A stretch of DNA of 64,000 nt from Exiguobacterium sp. Helios (GCF_014524545.1 NZ_CP053557.1:459501-523500), one strand, 5' to 3'. Counted from the first letter of the stretch, positions 1-10,030 are shown. The notes: generated by a model not told the origin, from the letters alone. Program-made: numbers and translations.

Positions 1-1362
1 GACACGTTCGACATCCGTTCCGTAACGTTGAATCAGCCATGTCGCTTCCTTCGGAGACAATCCGAGGGCTTCACCTTTAGGTTGCTGTTCTTTCAAGTAA
101 CGGGCAAATCCTTTACTGCCGTCAGGATGACCGCCGCCGAGTAAAATATCGTGTGTCCGGGACGCGAGATAAATCCGGTTCTCCTCCTCCTTGAACTGAT
201 CGGCGACCATATCGATGATTCGTTCTGCCATCTTCCGGTACCCCGTCAATTTTCCGCCGGCAATCGACATCAAGCCGGATTTCGAGACGAAGATTTCATC
301 TTTACGCGACAGTTCACTCGGATCTTTGCCGTCTTCGTGAATCAACGGACGTAAGCCGGACCATGTCGATTCGACGTGGTCAGGGTGCAAATCAACGTTG
401 AACATCTGATTTGTCGCATCCAAGATATAGTCCCGGTCTTCTTCTGTCACACCAGGTTCGAGAATGTCACCCTGATAATTCGTGTCCGTCGTGCCAACAT
501 AAGTTTTTCCTTCGCGCGGAATCGCGAAAATCATCCGTCCGTCCGCCACATCAAAGTAGACGGCTTGTTGCAACGGGAAGTGAGCTTGGTCGATGACGAG
601 ATGAATGCCTTTCGTCAGATGAAGCGACTTCCCTGATTTCGAGCCGTCCTTTTCGCGTAATTCATCAACCCACGGACCGGTCGCATTGATGATTTTTTTC
701 GCACGAATCGTATAAGTCTTGCCGGTTAAGACGTCCTGTACTTCAACACCGACGACTTTTCCGTTGTGGTAGACCAGTGACTCAGCCTTCGTATAGTTGA
801 CGGCACGTCCACCGTATCCGACCGCAGCTTTTAATACTTCGACCGTCAAGCGGGCGTCATCCGTTTTGTATTCGACATAACGTCCGCCTCCGACAAGGTG
901 TTCCGATCGTAAAAGCGGTTCGTAGCGAAGCGTTTCTTCTTTAGATAACATCGTCCGTCGTTCATGGCGTCGGACGCCTGCCAGTTGATCGTAAACCCGC
1001 AGACCGATCGACGTCGAAAAATTGCCGAATGTCCCACCTTCGACAAGCGGTAACATCATCCACTCAGGTGTCGTGACGTGCGGTGCATTTTCATAAACAA
1101 TCGCCCGTTCTTTCCCGACTTCTGCGACTAACTTGATTTCAAATTGCTTTAAATAACGTAAGCCTCCGTGAACAAGTTTCGTCGAGCGGCTTGATGTGCC
1201 TTCTGCGAAATCCTGCATCTCAATCAATCCGGTCCGCATACCCCGGCTTTGAGCATCGAGTAAAATCCCTGCACCTGTAATGCCGCCACCAATGACCAAT
1301 ACATCGAGCAATTCCTGTCCCATCTCTTCTAACCATGCGGTTCGTTCCGTACTTGAAAACAT
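1..1362 (-). CDS. glpD: Glycerol-3-phosphate dehydrogenase, aerobic (3' end cut by window edge)
   Basis: FAD-dependent oxidation of glycerol 3-phosphate to dihydroxyacetone phosphate at the membrane, feeding electrons to quinone. 454 codons are present; the C-terminus runs off the window start (family about 550 residues). The start ATG at 1362 is preceded by AGGGGG. Visible motifs: N-terminal FAD-binding VIGGGITGAGILLDAQSRG near residue 20, then SSRSTKLVHGGLRYL, the family signature, followed by the central substrate domain with INATGPWVDEL. It lies 34 bp downstream of the IolW-like gene on the same strand, so it may be co-transcribed. No GlpP-type leader was recognised in the short gap. Identification rests on family motifs and is firm. 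Confidence 0.95.
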   Translation of the reverse strand, partial: MFSSTERTAWLEEMGQELLDVLVIGGGITGAGILLDAQSRGMRTGLIEMQDFAEGTSSRSTKLVHGGLRYLKQFEIKLVAEVGKERAIVYENAPHVTTPEWMMLPLVEGGTFGNFSTSIGLRVYDQLAGVRRHERRTMLSKEETLRYEPLLRSEHLVGGGRYVEYKTDDARLTVEVLKAAVGYGGRAVNYTKAESLVYHNGKVVGVEVQDVLTGKTYTIRAKKIINATGPWVDELREKDGSKSGKSLHLTKGIHLVIDQAHFPLQQAVYFDVADGRMIFAIPREGKTYVGTTDTNYQGDILEPGVTEEDRDYILDATNQMFNVDLHPDHVESTWSGLRPLIHEDGKDPSELSRKDEIFVSKSGLMSIAGGKLTGYRKMAERIIDMVADQFKEEENRIYLASRTHDILLGGGHPDGSKGFARYLKEQQPKGEALGLSPKEATWLIQRYGTDVERV

Positions 1363-1396
1363 GCATTTTCCCCCTGTTCGTCTGAAGTGGATTATT

Positions 1397-2365
1397 TTAT
1401 TCTACTTCTATCCATGTACCCTCTTTTACACTTTTTTGAGCACAATCAATAATTTTCATGACGAGCAGAGCTTGTTCCGTCGTGACGGCAAGAGGGGCCT
1501 CATGACGTAAGGCCTGCGCTAAATCATGATAGTAGTCGGCAAAACCAGAAGCGACGAAAGGACGTTCCTCGAGAGGCTGTTCAGGTCTTCCCCATGTGTA
1601 CGTCGAGCGTTTCGTATCCACACTGTCGACGAAATAACTCGCTTTCGTCCCGTGGACGGCAAGCGAAGGACCGGGAGCCGGAACAAGTGAGCCGATATGC
1701 AAAACAGCGCGTCGTGTTCCGAAAGCCAGAATCAGGTGCGTATAGTCTTCGACCGGACCATCCGGCCGCTGAATCGTCTGATCACAAAAGACACGATCCG
1801 GTCGTTCGCCAAATAATATCAGGGCTTGATCAATTAAATGAGAGCCTAAATCATAAAGCAGACCGGCACCCGGGACGTCCTGTTCCCGCCAGCGTGCCCG
1901 GACGGTCGGACGATAGCGGTCATAGTGGGCTTCGAAGGTCTGAACGACGCCCAGTTCGTCGGCTTGCACCAGTCCGAGCAACGTTTGGAAGTCTTTTGTA
2001 TAACGGCGGTTATGGTAAACTGTCAGTAATCGATTTTGCTGACGCGCAAGATCCGTCAGCTGTTCGGCTTCCGTCAAGGTGACGGTAAACGGCTTCTCGA
2101 CAAGGACATGACAGCCGGCAAGTAACGCTGTCTTGGCGAGGGGATAATGTTCAGCATTCGGTGTCGCGATGACGACCAGTTCAATCGTTTCAGCAGCTAA
2201 CAACGCTTCAAGCGAAGAATACACCGGCACATCCGGATAACGGGCGGCGACTGCTTCCGGACGACTGGACTGAACTGCAACAAGTTGATAATCAGGTGGT
2301 GTAAGATATGGGGCATGCAGGTGTTCGCCGGCAAGTCCAAAACCAATTAAAGCAGTACGAATCAT
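1397..2365 (-). CDS. Gfo/Idh/MocA family oxidoreductase, IolW-like
   Basis: NAD(P)-dependent sugar or inositol dehydrogenase of 322 residues. The N-terminal Rossmann motif is ALIGFGLAGEHLHAPYL; the cofactor/catalytic segment VLVEKPFTVT lies near residue 95, and the C-terminal domain carries VYHNRRYTKDF, YRPTVRARWRE and YDLGSHLIDQ. This pattern closely follows B. subtilis IolW (YvaA), the NADPH scyllo-inositol dehydrogenase, as I remember it, so inositol-type substrates are plausible, but the Gfo/Idh family is promiscuous. An open frame continues 51 codons upstream, but the ATG at 2365 starts exactly at the family N-terminus and has GGAAG upstream. Divergent from ywdI, with only 55 bp between the start codons. 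Upstream of glpD on the same strand. Confidence 0.85.
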   Translation of the reverse strand: MIRTALIGFGLAGEHLHAPYLTPPDYQLVAVQSSRPEAVAARYPDVPVYSSLEALLAAETIELVVIATPNAEHYPLAKTALLAGCHVLVEKPFTVTLTEAEQLTDLARQQNRLLTVYHNRRYTKDFQTLLGLVQADELGVVQTFEAHYDRYRPTVRARWREQDVPGAGLLYDLGSHLIDQALILFGERPDRVFCDQTIQRPDGPVEDYTHLILAFGTRRAVLHIGSLVPAPGPSLAVHGTKASYFVDSVDTKRSTYTWGRPEQPLEERPFVASGFADYYHDLAQALRHEAPLAVTTEQALLVMKIIDCAQKSVKEGTWIEVE

Positions 2366-2420
2366 GGAGGACACTTCCTTTTCGGTTAATACATTCAATC
2401 TATCATATGAGGTGAGCAAG

Positions 2421-2690
2421 ATGATTACAGAACAACAAGTCATTGAAAAAATGCGACAGATGATGTCAAAAATTGAGCAATCGAACGGTTCGTTGCAAAT
2501 CGAATACGTTGCGGCCATGAAAGCCTATTGTGAGTTGCTGCTCGAACAACCGGCGACAGAACAGACGATCCGCCCGGTCATGACTCCGGCAACCGAACAG
2601 CAAAACCCGGAAGTCGATCCGATGCTGGCCCGTTTTATGGGAGTTGCCCAGGAAAAAGAAGAAAAAGGACCTTCCTTACTCGATTTTTGA
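2421..2690 (+). CDS. YwdI family protein (DUF5327)
   Basis: Small 89-residue cytoplasmic protein. N-terminal half is an amphipathic helical segment (ITEQQVIEKMRQMMSKIEQ) followed by AAMKAYCELLLEQ; the C-terminus is Pro/Gln-rich and ends in a conserved-looking LLDF. The pattern agrees with the Bacillales YwdI/DUF5327 family, whose function is unknown. The frame is open from 2364, but the ATG at 2421 with GAGGTG eight bases upstream is preferred. In B. subtilis ywdI sits beside ywdJ and the DUF423 gene ywdK; here a DUF423 gene lies about 7 kb downstream, so the neighbourhood is only loosely kept. Confidence 0.7.
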   Translation: MITEQQVIEKMRQMMSKIEQSNGSLQIEYVAAMKAYCELLLEQPATEQTIRPVMTPATEQQNPEVDPMLARFMGVAQEKEEKGPSLLDF

Positions 2691-2747
2691 GTAAATCAAA
2701 TCAATTGTGGGAATAGGGTAAAAGGAAAAAATAAGGGGGAACAGATC

Positions 2748-3398
2748 ATGAAAACAGTCATAGTCATTGGCGCCGGCCCAGGAAACGGAGCCGAAATCAG
2801 CAAGCGGTTCGGTAAAGAAGGCTTTCAAGTCGTTTGTGCCGCACGGACACAGGAAACATTGGCAGCCGTCATCACGGAACTGAAAGAACAAGGCATCGAA
2901 GCCGTTGGGGTTGAATGTGATGCCTCACGCCGCACAGATCTCGAATCACTCGTCGAATGGACAAAAGACCAATACGGACAAATTGATGTCCTTGTCTATA
3001 ATGCCTCAATCCTGCATCAAGCGTCCGTACTCGAGGTATCGGCTGAACAGATTACAAAAGAATTTGAAATTGATGTCCTTGGAGCGTTGCATGCCGCGCA
3101 AGTCGTTGCACCGGATATGGTGGCACGAAAAGACGGAGCCATCTTGATTACCGGCGGCGGAGCAGCACTGAATGCGATTAAATCCTTACCGGGTTTATCG
3201 ATTGGGAAGGCCGGTGTCCGTCAACTGACGCATATGTTGCACGACACGCTAAAAGACGACAATGTCTACGTCGGAACCGTGACGATTGCCGGGGAAGTCA
3301 AACGTGGAACGGCACTTGATCCGAAAAACGTTGCCGAAGCCTTCTATACGCTGTACACGAATCGCACCGATGTCGAAAAAGTGCTCGAAACAGATTGA
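2748..3398 (+). CDS. Short-chain dehydrogenase/reductase
   Basis: SDR of 216 residues, shorter than the classical 250. The Rossmann glycine motif is GAGPGNGAEISKRFG (residues 8-22) instead of TGxxxGIG, and the NNAG element reads YNAS. A Ser/Tyr/Lys catalytic triad is not clearly present: the usual YxxxK is replaced by a segment reading LPGLSIGKAGVRQL, where the Tyr is missing and the Lys kept. It therefore belongs to a divergent, atypical SDR group whose substrate cannot be guessed. AAGGGGGA precedes the ATG at 2748. Followed by its own terminator at 3464. Confidence 0.85.
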   Translation: MKTVIVIGAGPGNGAEISKRFGKEGFQVVCAARTQETLAAVITELKEQGIEAVGVECDASRRTDLESLVEWTKDQYGQIDVLVYNASILHQASVLEVSAEQITKEFEIDVLGALHAAQVVAPDMVARKDGAILITGGGAALNAIKSLPGLSIGKAGVRQLTHMLHDTLKDDNVYVGTVTIAGEVKRGTALDPKNVAEAFYTLYTNRTDVEKVLETD

Positions 3399-3463
3399 TC
3401 AGCCGTCAGCCTCGGCAGAACGGCATAGGATGAAATGAACTTCAGGCAAGATGGGAATGGGCA

Positions 3464-3493
3464 AGCGTCGACGCTGATGTCGACGCTTTTTTG
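3464..3493 (+). terminator. Rho-independent terminator of the SDR gene
   Basis: Perfect 9-bp stem AGCGTCGAC (3464-3472) and GTCGACGCT (3479-3487) with a 6-base loop, followed by a run of T. Confidence 0.85.
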
Positions 3494-3520
3494 AATCGAA
3501 TGAACGAGGGGGACGAGAAT

Positions 3521-4258
3521 ATGAAACGATGGTTCACCCAACTGCTTCTCATCGTCAGCATCATCGGTTTGACCGGATGTGCGCTGGATTCAGAGACAGA
3601 TGAACAGATTGGCATCAAGCAACCGGATGAAACAAAAGTGACGGAAGCCACCGTCGAGCGTGTCATCGACGGGGATACGGTGAAAGTCCGGCTACAAAAC
3701 GGTCAAACGGAAGATGTCCGTTTTTTATTGGTCGATACACCGGAAACCGTAAATCCGGAAAAGCCGGTTCAGCCGTATGGTCCGGAAGCCTCCCGTTTTA
3801 CGAAAGAGGCATTACCGGTAGGGAGCGACATCCTGCTTGAACGGGATCAGTCAAAGACAGACCGCTATGGGCGATTGCTCGCTTATGTCTGGTCAGACGG
3901 CAAGATGATCAATCAGGAACTGTTGCGAAAAGGCTTGGCCCGGGTCGCGTATATCTATGAGCCGGATACCCGGTATGTCGAGACTTTTCAAGAAATTGAA
4001 CAGGAAACAAAAGGGCAACAGGCAGGCATCTGGCAGACAAAAGGGTATGCCACTGATCGGGGATTTGATACCTCGGTCATGAATGGGACATCGGAAGAGT
4101 CAGCGGACTGTGCCGACATCAAAGGCAACATTAACCGCCAAGGGAAAAAAATCTACCACATCCAAGGGGGACGTTCATATGATGAGGTGAACCCGGAAGA
4201 GATGTTTTGCAGTGAACAGGAAGCAAAAGAGGCCGGATTCGTCCGGGCGGCGAATTGA
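3521..4258 (+). CDS. Thermonuclease-family lipoprotein with C-terminal sunset-type domain
   Basis: Predicted secreted, membrane-anchored Ca-dependent nuclease of 245 residues. Signal peptide with lipobox LTGC (Cys20). A staphylococcal-nuclease domain follows (about residues 40-165): RVIDGDTVKVRL, RFLLVDTPET and KTDRYGRLLAYV carry the Asp, Glu and Arg expected at the active site. The C-terminal 50 residues contain IKGNINRQGKKIYHIQGG and FCSEQEAKEAGF, the pattern of the small Cys-containing sunset domain often appended to such nucleases. ATG at 3521 preceded by GAGGGGGA. Likely role: degradation of extracellular DNA for nutrients or competition. Similar in architecture to B. subtilis YokF/YncB. 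Confidence 0.88.
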   Translation: MKRWFTQLLLIVSIIGLTGCALDSETDEQIGIKQPDETKVTEATVERVIDGDTVKVRLQNGQTEDVRFLLVDTPETVNPEKPVQPYGPEASRFTKEALPVGSDILLERDQSKTDRYGRLLAYVWSDGKMINQELLRKGLARVAYIYEPDTRYVETFQEIEQETKGQQAGIWQTKGYATDRGFDTSVMNGTSEESADCADIKGNINRQGKKIYHIQGGRSYDEVNPEEMFCSEQEAKEAGFVRAAN

Positions 4259-4263
4259 CTAAA

Positions 4264-4303
4264 AAAGCAGGAACATCCACAAAAGGACGTTCCTGCTTTT
4301 TTT
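4264..4303. terminator. Bidirectional terminator between nuclease and CDF genes
   Basis: Inverted repeat AAAGCAGGAACATCC (4264-4278) and GGACGTTCCTGCTTT (4285-4299), one mismatch, with A-run before and T-run after; serves both convergent genes. Confidence 0.85.
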
Positions 4304-4306
4304 GTG

Positions 4307-5278
4307 TTAGGGCTGTGTCGGTGGCTGATAGTGTTGAATCTTATCATCTTCATCAAAAGAAATTGTAACATCCGTGATCCCTTTTAGAATCCGAATCTGC
4401 AATTCAAGGCGGTCTTTAATATCGTCTGCTTGAGCAATCGTCAGTTCAGGATCCACTTCAATCTCAATTTCGACGTGGAAGTGATCTCCTTCTTTGATGA
4501 CTTCAAGTTTTTCGATATCACGTACGTCCGGATCACGCATCAGGATTTCCCCGATTTTTGCAGTTAAGACTTCATCAATCTCACCGAGCGCACCGGCAGC
4601 ATTTTGAATGAAGACATTATAGACGACATAGAACATCATTAAACCGATCAATATCGAAGCGATTCCTTCTGCCTGATAAAACGACGTATAATGTGAAATC
4701 AAGACAGCGATAATGGCGATGACACCACCGAGCGTTGCGACCAAATCTTCCATGAAGACAAGCCGTGTCGCCGGTTTTGCCTGCGATAAGTTAGCAAAAC
4801 TTTGACCGACCAGCGTCAGGCCACGGGATTTTAATCCGGTCTCATGGGCAATCTCAATCATTGCTTTGTAAAAGACACCGATTTCAAGTACGACACCGAT
4901 TCCAAGCGCAGTCAGGATGATCCAAAGACCGCTTGTTTTCTCACCCGGTGCATGCAGGATGTGCAGGATACCTTCACGAATCGTTTCGTAGGCAAGAATG
5001 GCGACAACAAGAATGGCGGCAAGTAAAACAAGGTTGACGAGTCGACCGAATCCGTTCGGGAACCGTTTGGTCGGTGCTTTTTTACTTAATGCTGATCCGA
5101 TATAAACAAAAAACTGATTGGCTGCGTCACCGATGGTATGCATCATTTCTGCAAACATGGCGATATTACCCGTCAAGATGTAAGCAACGAATTTTATAAT
5201 GGCGATAATGGTATTGACGATTGCAGCAGCGAGAGCGGATTTATTTCCGCGCCTGAGCAGAGTAAAAAAATTCGACAT
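4307..5278 (-). CDS. Cation diffusion facilitator (CDF) family metal transporter
   Basis: Efflux transporter for divalent cations (Zn, Mn, Fe or Co) exchanged for protons, 323 residues. N-terminal transmembrane segments include ALAAAIVNTIIAIIKFVAY; the metal site motif appears as MFAEMMHTIGDAANQ (TM2, HxxxD) and the partner site in TM5 as ATLGGVIAIIAVL. The cytosolic C-terminal domain (about 220-310) carries FHVEIEIEVDPELTI. The HxxxD spacing with a Glu in place of the usual Asp or His in TM2, and the RFPNGFGRLVN segment, resemble the YdfM/YeaB-like or SLC30A9-like branch, so the metal cannot be assigned. Convergent with the nuclease gene. Confidence 0.85.
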   Translation of the reverse strand: MSNFFTLLRRGNKSALAAAIVNTIIAIIKFVAYILTGNIAMFAEMMHTIGDAANQFFVYIGSALSKKAPTKRFPNGFGRLVNLVLLAAILVVAILAYETIREGILHILHAPGEKTSGLWIILTALGIGVVLEIGVFYKAMIEIAHETGLKSRGLTLVGQSFANLSQAKPATRLVFMEDLVATLGGVIAIIAVLISHYTSFYQAEGIASILIGLMMFYVVYNVFIQNAAGALGEIDEVLTAKIGEILMRDPDVRDIEKLEVIKEGDHFHVEIEIEVDPELTIAQADDIKDRLELQIRILKGITDVTISFDEDDKIQHYQPPTQP

Positions 5279-5314
5279 GAGGGTTCCTCCCTTTAAAGAG
5301 CGGAAACGCGGGAA

Positions 5315-6115
<801 letters not shown>

Positions 6116-6118
6116 TTA

Positions 6119-6973
6119 TTATTGCTTCGTAAATCCAATCATGATCCCACCGACGACGACTAAGATACAGCCGATAACGACGAAGGTCATTTCTTTTTTT
6201 GTTTTTGCTTCTTTTAGCAGGACGACACCACCGATTGTCGAGATGACGACACCGGTTTGTGACAGTGAAAAGCTGGTGGCGACACCGACCTTGGCAGTTG
6301 CAAACAACAGGGCGATGTTACCGACTGCCCACATGAGACCACCAATTGTATTACCGGCTGTTTTTTTCGTAAACAAGTTTCCTTTTCTTAAAGATAAAAG
6401 GATGGCACTGATGACCATACCGATGGCCTGCGGCAAGACCGCTTCCCAACCGTTGATGTTGAACCAACGGGCGATGACGACATAGCCGACGTAACCGACA
6501 GTTGAGATCAGGAGTAACAGTAAACCTTTTCCGATATGTTCATCCTGTTTGCTTTTATCTTCTTTATAAGAAGTGAAAGCGGCACCGGCAACGATCAAAA
6601 CGAGTGCACTGATACCGAGGATCAAGGCGGTTCGGTTTGACCATTCGCCAAAAGCGAGGACACCGAACAATGACGTCCCGACGAGTTGCATCCCGGTTGA
6701 AATCGGCATCGTTTTTGAGACACCCATCTGTTTAAAGGCAGCAAACTGATTCATTTGACCAAGTGCCCAAAAAGCACCGGAGAAGAATCCAGCCACCCAG
6801 GCAGTCGTCGAAAGTTCAGGACTGACGAAAAAGAACGTAATGATGGCAAACGCTAACGCCCCAAGTGTTGTTCCGATAATTTGTTGTTCCGTCGAACCGC
6901 CGATTTTAGAGACGACTAATGGAAGTGTCCCCCACATCAAGGCAGGTACGAGCGCGATTAAGATATCAATCAA
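6119..6973 (-). CDS. glcU: Glucose uptake protein, GRP family
   Basis: Proton-coupled glucose permease with ten predicted transmembrane helices, 284 residues. Aligns by eye with Bacillus Glc[55 protein letters not shown] and [18 protein letters not shown] place the start at a TTG (6973) because GAGGTG lies six bases upstream and the family begins exactly there; a GTG three codons earlier overlaps that Shine-Dalgarno. First gene of the glcU-gdh pair, so imported glucose can be oxidised directly. Confidence 0.92.
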   Translation of the reverse strand: MIDILIALVPALMWGTLPLVVSKIGGSTEQQIIGTTLGALAFAIITFFFVSPELSTTAWVAGFFSGAFWALGQMNQFAAFKQMGVSKTMPISTGMQLVGTSLFGVLAFGEWSNRTALILGISALVLIVAGAAFTSYKEDKSKQDEHIGKGLLLLLISTVGYVGYVVIARWFNINGWEAVLPQAIGMVISAILLSLRKGNLFTKKTAGNTIGGLMWAVGNIALLFATAKVGVATSFSLSQTGVVISTIGGVVLLKEAKTKKEMTFVVIGCILVVVGGIMIGFTKQ

Positions 6974-7076
6974 GTGTTTCACCTCTTCTAAATTTCTTTC
7001 TATCTACTTGAAGATGTACCCCGGGAACAGATCTGAAAAACATAGAAGAATGAAGAAACATTATTTTAAAATAAAA

Positions 7077-7100
7077 AAACGTCCTCTTACAAGGACGTTT
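7077..7100 (-). terminator. Terminator of the UbiB-family gene
   Basis: Perfect 9-bp stem AAACGTCCT and AGGACGTTT with 6-base loop; on the minus strand it is followed by a run of T. Confidence 0.85.
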
Positions 7101-7106
7101 TGGTGA

Positions 7107-8735
7107 TTATTTAAACGGTTCATCAGCAATCCGGACGATTTGTCGTCCGATGCGTCGACCGTTCCATAAAGCAATGATGGCAATGGTCAGTGAAATTCCC
7201 ATCAAATCGTAGTGGGCGAGAAAATAGCCGGTGTAGCTGACCGGCAGGCTGACGATTCCGACAAGAGAACTGGTCCACTGACGGATTTTCAACGACTCCA
7301 TGTTAGCGACACGGGAAAACTTCTGTTGTTCAAACAGACGCCATCTTGTCGGTTCACTTAAGGCATCGTTGACGAGACGAGGGAAGGCAAGTAATCGTGC
7401 GCCGTAGGAAGCGGCGATTTGCAAGTAACGGTTTTGGTTTTTCCCTTCTTCGTCGAGCCATTTCCGGACCATCGGCTTAGCAAGATCGAGTAAATTGATT
7501 TTCGGTGATAAGATTTGTAAGATACCGAGAATCGTCGAGGCCGCACGACCGAAAAAGGCGAATTCTGCCGGAAGTTGGATTGGTTCGTTTCGGACCAGTA
7601 ATTCAATATCGGATAATACTTTTTCAATCAACTTCGTATCAACGTTCTCCATGTCACTCTCAAGATAGAAGGTAACGGCTTTTTCGATCGCTTGACGGAT
7701 GTTTTGTTTGTTGGCGTTTGGTAATAAAAAGCGTAAGTCTTCGAGTCCGTCGACAATGGCATCGTAATCGAGCGTCACGAAGGACTGGAGAATACGTTGA
7801 ATGGCCCGCATATCGTCGGCTGTCGTCGCACCGATCATCCCGAAATCGAGTAAGACGATCCGACCGTCACTTTGGACAAGGACATTACCCGGATGGGGAT
7901 CGGCATGGAATTTACCTCCGAACAATAACTGTTCTCCGGCATTCAGGAACAGGTTCTGGGCCAGTTCATCGCGGTCGATGTTATGTTCCGCTAAGTAATC
8001 AAGATCCGTGATGCGTGTGCCTTCGATCCATTCCATGACAAGAACGCGGTTGGTACAGTGTTCTTCAAAATAATCGGGAATATAGATGACAGGATTCGTT
8101 TCGTACATTTTCTTGAAGTACAAACCGTTTTTCAGCTCAGTCCGGTAGTTCAGCTCATCTCCGATGACGAACACCATCTGACGGTACAGACTTTGTAAAT
8201 CGGTTGATTTATTGAGTGACGTCCGGCGGAGCATCGCAATGACGAGCCGCATCGCCCGGAAATCGGTTTTGATGATTTGATCAATGTTCGGCCGTTGAAC
8301 TTTGATCGCTACTTTCCGGCCGTTTGATTTAAGAGTTGCGCTGTAGACTTCACCGATTGAAGCAGAGGCAATCGGCCGGGGGGAGATGTTATCGACGATG
8401 TCTTCGATCGTCGTTCCCCAGTCTTCTTCGATGATTTTCCGGGATTCGCCGAGTTTACTGGATGGAACTTTGTCGACGAGTTCCGTCAGCTCCATCAAGA
8501 CGGACGGGGGAAACAGGTCGGCCCGAATCGACAGGAACTGCCCCAGCTTAATGAGGAGTCCTTCGAGACGAAGGGCTTTTTTCTTATAGTCACGCGCAAT
8601 CGTAATCATGATGCGCTCAAATTCTTCATTATTCGTACCGGGTCGGTTCTTCCGGGTGAATCGATAAATCGTCCAAATGTAACGAGCGAACATCGTTACG
8701 ATGATGAAAATCCGATAAAGCGCCCAACGTTTCAT
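7107..8735 (-). CDS. ABC1/UbiB-family atypical protein kinase
   Basis: ADCK/UbiB-type atypical kinase of 542 residues, associated in other organisms with quinone or lipid homeostasis. The KxGQ motif appears as IKLGQFLSIRADLFP near residue 63; the Ala-rich loop as PIASASIGEVYSA; the VAIKVQRP lysine near residue 144; HADPHPGNV and LLDFGMIG as the metal-binding loops. The C-terminus has two predicted membrane helices (about 490-530), typical of the bacterial family. Bacillus has a distant member (YtxA/YthA region uncertain), and the exact substrate is unknown in Firmicutes, which make menaquinone. Single gene with its own terminator, divergent from the TRIC gene. Confidence 0.88.
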   Translation of the reverse strand: MKRWALYRIFIIVTMFARYIWTIYRFTRKNRPGTNNEEFERIMITIARDYKKKALRLEGLLIKLGQFLSIRADLFPPSVLMELTELVDKVPSSKLGESRKIIEEDWGTTIEDIVDNISPRPIASASIGEVYSATLKSNGRKVAIKVQRPNIDQIIKTDFRAMRLVIAMLRRTSLNKSTDLQSLYRQMVFVIGDELNYRTELKNGLYFKKMYETNPVIYIPDYFEEHCTNRVLVMEWIEGTRITDLDYLAEHNIDRDELAQNLFLNAGEQLLFGGKFHADPHPGNVLVQSDGRIVLLDFGMIGATTADDMRAIQRILQSFVTLDYDAIVDGLEDLRFLLPNANKQNIRQAIEKAVTFYLESDMENVDTKLIEKVLSDIELLVRNEPIQLPAEFAFFGRAASTILGILQILSPKINLLDLAKPMVRKWLDEEGKNQNRYLQIAASYGARLLAFPRLVNDALSEPTRWRLFEQQKFSRVANMESLKIRQWTSSLVGIVSLPVSYTGYFLAHYDLMGISLTIAIIALWNGRRIGRQIVRIADEPFK

Positions 8736-8833
8736 GCCTTCACCTAGCTTCCTGTACAGTTTGTTTCAGTATAGGTTACTTTACCTAAAAACGTCACTTA
8801 CAAACGGTTGAATCGGTGACAGAAAAAATAAGC

Positions 8834-8861
8834 TTGCCGGAATCAAAAAAGAGCGTATAGT
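8834..8861 (+). promoter_or_regulatory. SigA-type promoter of the TRIC-DUF423 pair
   Basis: TTGCCG, 16-base spacer, TATAGT; 39 bases before the start codon. Confidence 0.5.
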
Positions 8862-8900
8862 AAGTATTGGAATTTCTAATGGGAAAGGTGAAATGTGCGT

Positions 8901-9512
8901 ATGTCCTGGGACTTATTAAATATCATTGGAACGGTTGCGTTTGCGATGAGTGGCGCGATTGTCGCGATGGAAGAAAAGTATGATTTGTTTGGTGTTTGGC
9001 TGCTCGCTTTAATCACGGCCTTCGGTGGTGGTGCCATCCGTAACCTGTTGATTGGTGTCCCGGTTTCTGCGCTCTGGTCGCAAGGCGGATTGTTTTTAAT
9101 CGCGATTTTAGTCGCTTTGTTGATTTTCATTTTGCCGCAATTATTTTTACCGCACTGGACGCGATGGGGCGTGCTTGCTGATGCCCTCGGTTTATCCGCC
9201 TTTGCGATTCAAGGAGCTTTGATGGCTTCTGCGAAAGGTCTGCCGTTATCGGCAACCATCTCCGCAGCAGTTTTGACAGGTGTCGGTGGTGGTGTCATCC
9301 GCGATTTACTCGCCGGACGTAAACCGCTTGTCCTGCATAAAGAAATCTATGCGATGTGGGCCGTCATGGCAGCACTCGTCATCGATCGGTTCGAACTGAC
9401 GAATCCACTCCATTTGTTCACATTACTCGGACTGATTACGATTTTACGTATGCTATCCTATTATTATGAATGGAATTTACCAGCACGACGTTTAGGGGGA
9501 GACAAAGAATGA
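8901..9512 (+). CDS. Trimeric intracellular cation channel family protein (YicG/UPF0126-like)
   Basis: Integral membrane protein of 203 residues with about seven helices, made of two repeats (residues 1-90 and 90-180), each with a Gly-rich turn: ALITAFGGGAIRNLLIG in the first and VLTGVGGGVIRDLLAG in the second. This duplicated GGGxxRDLL pattern defines the bacterial TRIC homologues, which conduct K+ in structural studies; physiological role in Bacillales is unclear. The ATG at 8901 is preferred over a GTG six bases upstream because of spacing from AAAGGTG. Overlaps the next gene by four bases (ATGA), so translation is coupled. Confidence 0.85.
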   Translation: MSWDLLNIIGTVAFAMSGAIVAMEEKYDLFGVWLLALITAFGGGAIRNLLIGVPVSALWSQGGLFLIAILVALLIFILPQLFLPHWTRWGVLADALGLSAFAIQGALMASAKGLPLSATISAAVLTGVGGGVIRDLLAGRKPLVLHKEIYAMWAVMAALVIDRFELTNPLHLFTLLGLITILRMLSYYYEWNLPARRLGGDKE

Positions 9513-9877
9513 AGATTTTCATCATGATTGGAGCATTATCGATGATGCTCGCCGTAGCACTTGGTGCGTTCGGTGCCCATGCCTTAAAAGATATGTTATC
9601 GGAGCGGATGCTCGCGAACTGGCAGACGGGTGTGTTATATCAAATGGTTCACTCGCTTGGAATCCTCGCACTTGGCGGGATGTTATTGAAAGTATCAATT
9701 TCCCAGTTCTCATTAGCCGGTTGGTTGATGCTTGCCGGAATCGTTTTCTTCTCAGGAAGCCTGTATGTGATGGCGCTGACAGGTGTGACGAAACTCGGTG
9801 CTGTGACGCCGATCGGCGGAGTCCTGTTCATCGCAGCATGGATTTTCGTTGCCATCGGGGCGTATAAAGGATTGTAA
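9509..9877 (+). CDS. DUF423 family membrane protein (YwdK-like)
   Basis: 122-residue protein with four predicted membrane helices. Hallmarks of DUF423: ALGAFGAHALKDMLSERM near the N-terminus, WQTGVLYQMVHSLGI, and FFSGSLYVMALTG with TPIGGVLFIAAW near the C-terminus. Function unknown. GGGGGAGAC lies eight bases before the ATG and inside the 3' end of the preceding gene. In B. subtilis the DUF423 gene ywdK neighbours ywdI, a homologue of which is at 2421 here. Confidence 0.88.
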   Translation: MKIFIMIGALSMMLAVALGAFGAHALKDMLSERMLANWQTGVLYQMVHSLGILALGGMLLKVSISQFSLAGWLMLAGIVFFSGSLYVMALTGVTKLGAVTPIGGVLFIAAWIFVAIGAYKGL

Positions 9878-9887
9878 AGACAATAAG

Positions 9888-9947
9888 GATCTACTCGCTT
9901 CACGTGACTCACACAGAGAAACGTATGAAGCGAATAGGTCTTTTTTT
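9888..9947 (+). terminator. Terminator of the TRIC-DUF423 pair
   Basis: Long imperfect stem, GATCTACTCGCTTCA (from 9888) against TGAAGCGAATAGGTC (to 9940), followed by seven T. Confidence 0.8.
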
Positions 9948-9969
9948 GATATGTGAATGTCTACAAAAA

Positions 9970-10004
9970 ACCGGTGAACAGACAGTAATTGTCTGTTCAC
10001 CGGT
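9970..10004 (-). terminator. Terminator of the 49-codon gene
   Basis: Perfect 15-bp stem ACCGGTGAACAGACA and its complement around a 5-base loop; on the minus strand it is followed by TTTTTTG. Close after the convergent terminator at 9888. Confidence 0.9.
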
Positions 10005-10030
10005 ACGATAGAGCGACAAAAGCAAATGCT

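Noticed and set aside
1594-2082. 162-codon frame opposite the IolW-like gene
   Set aside because: Antisense to a solid gene, low-complexity Arg/Ser composition; a shadow of coding bias.
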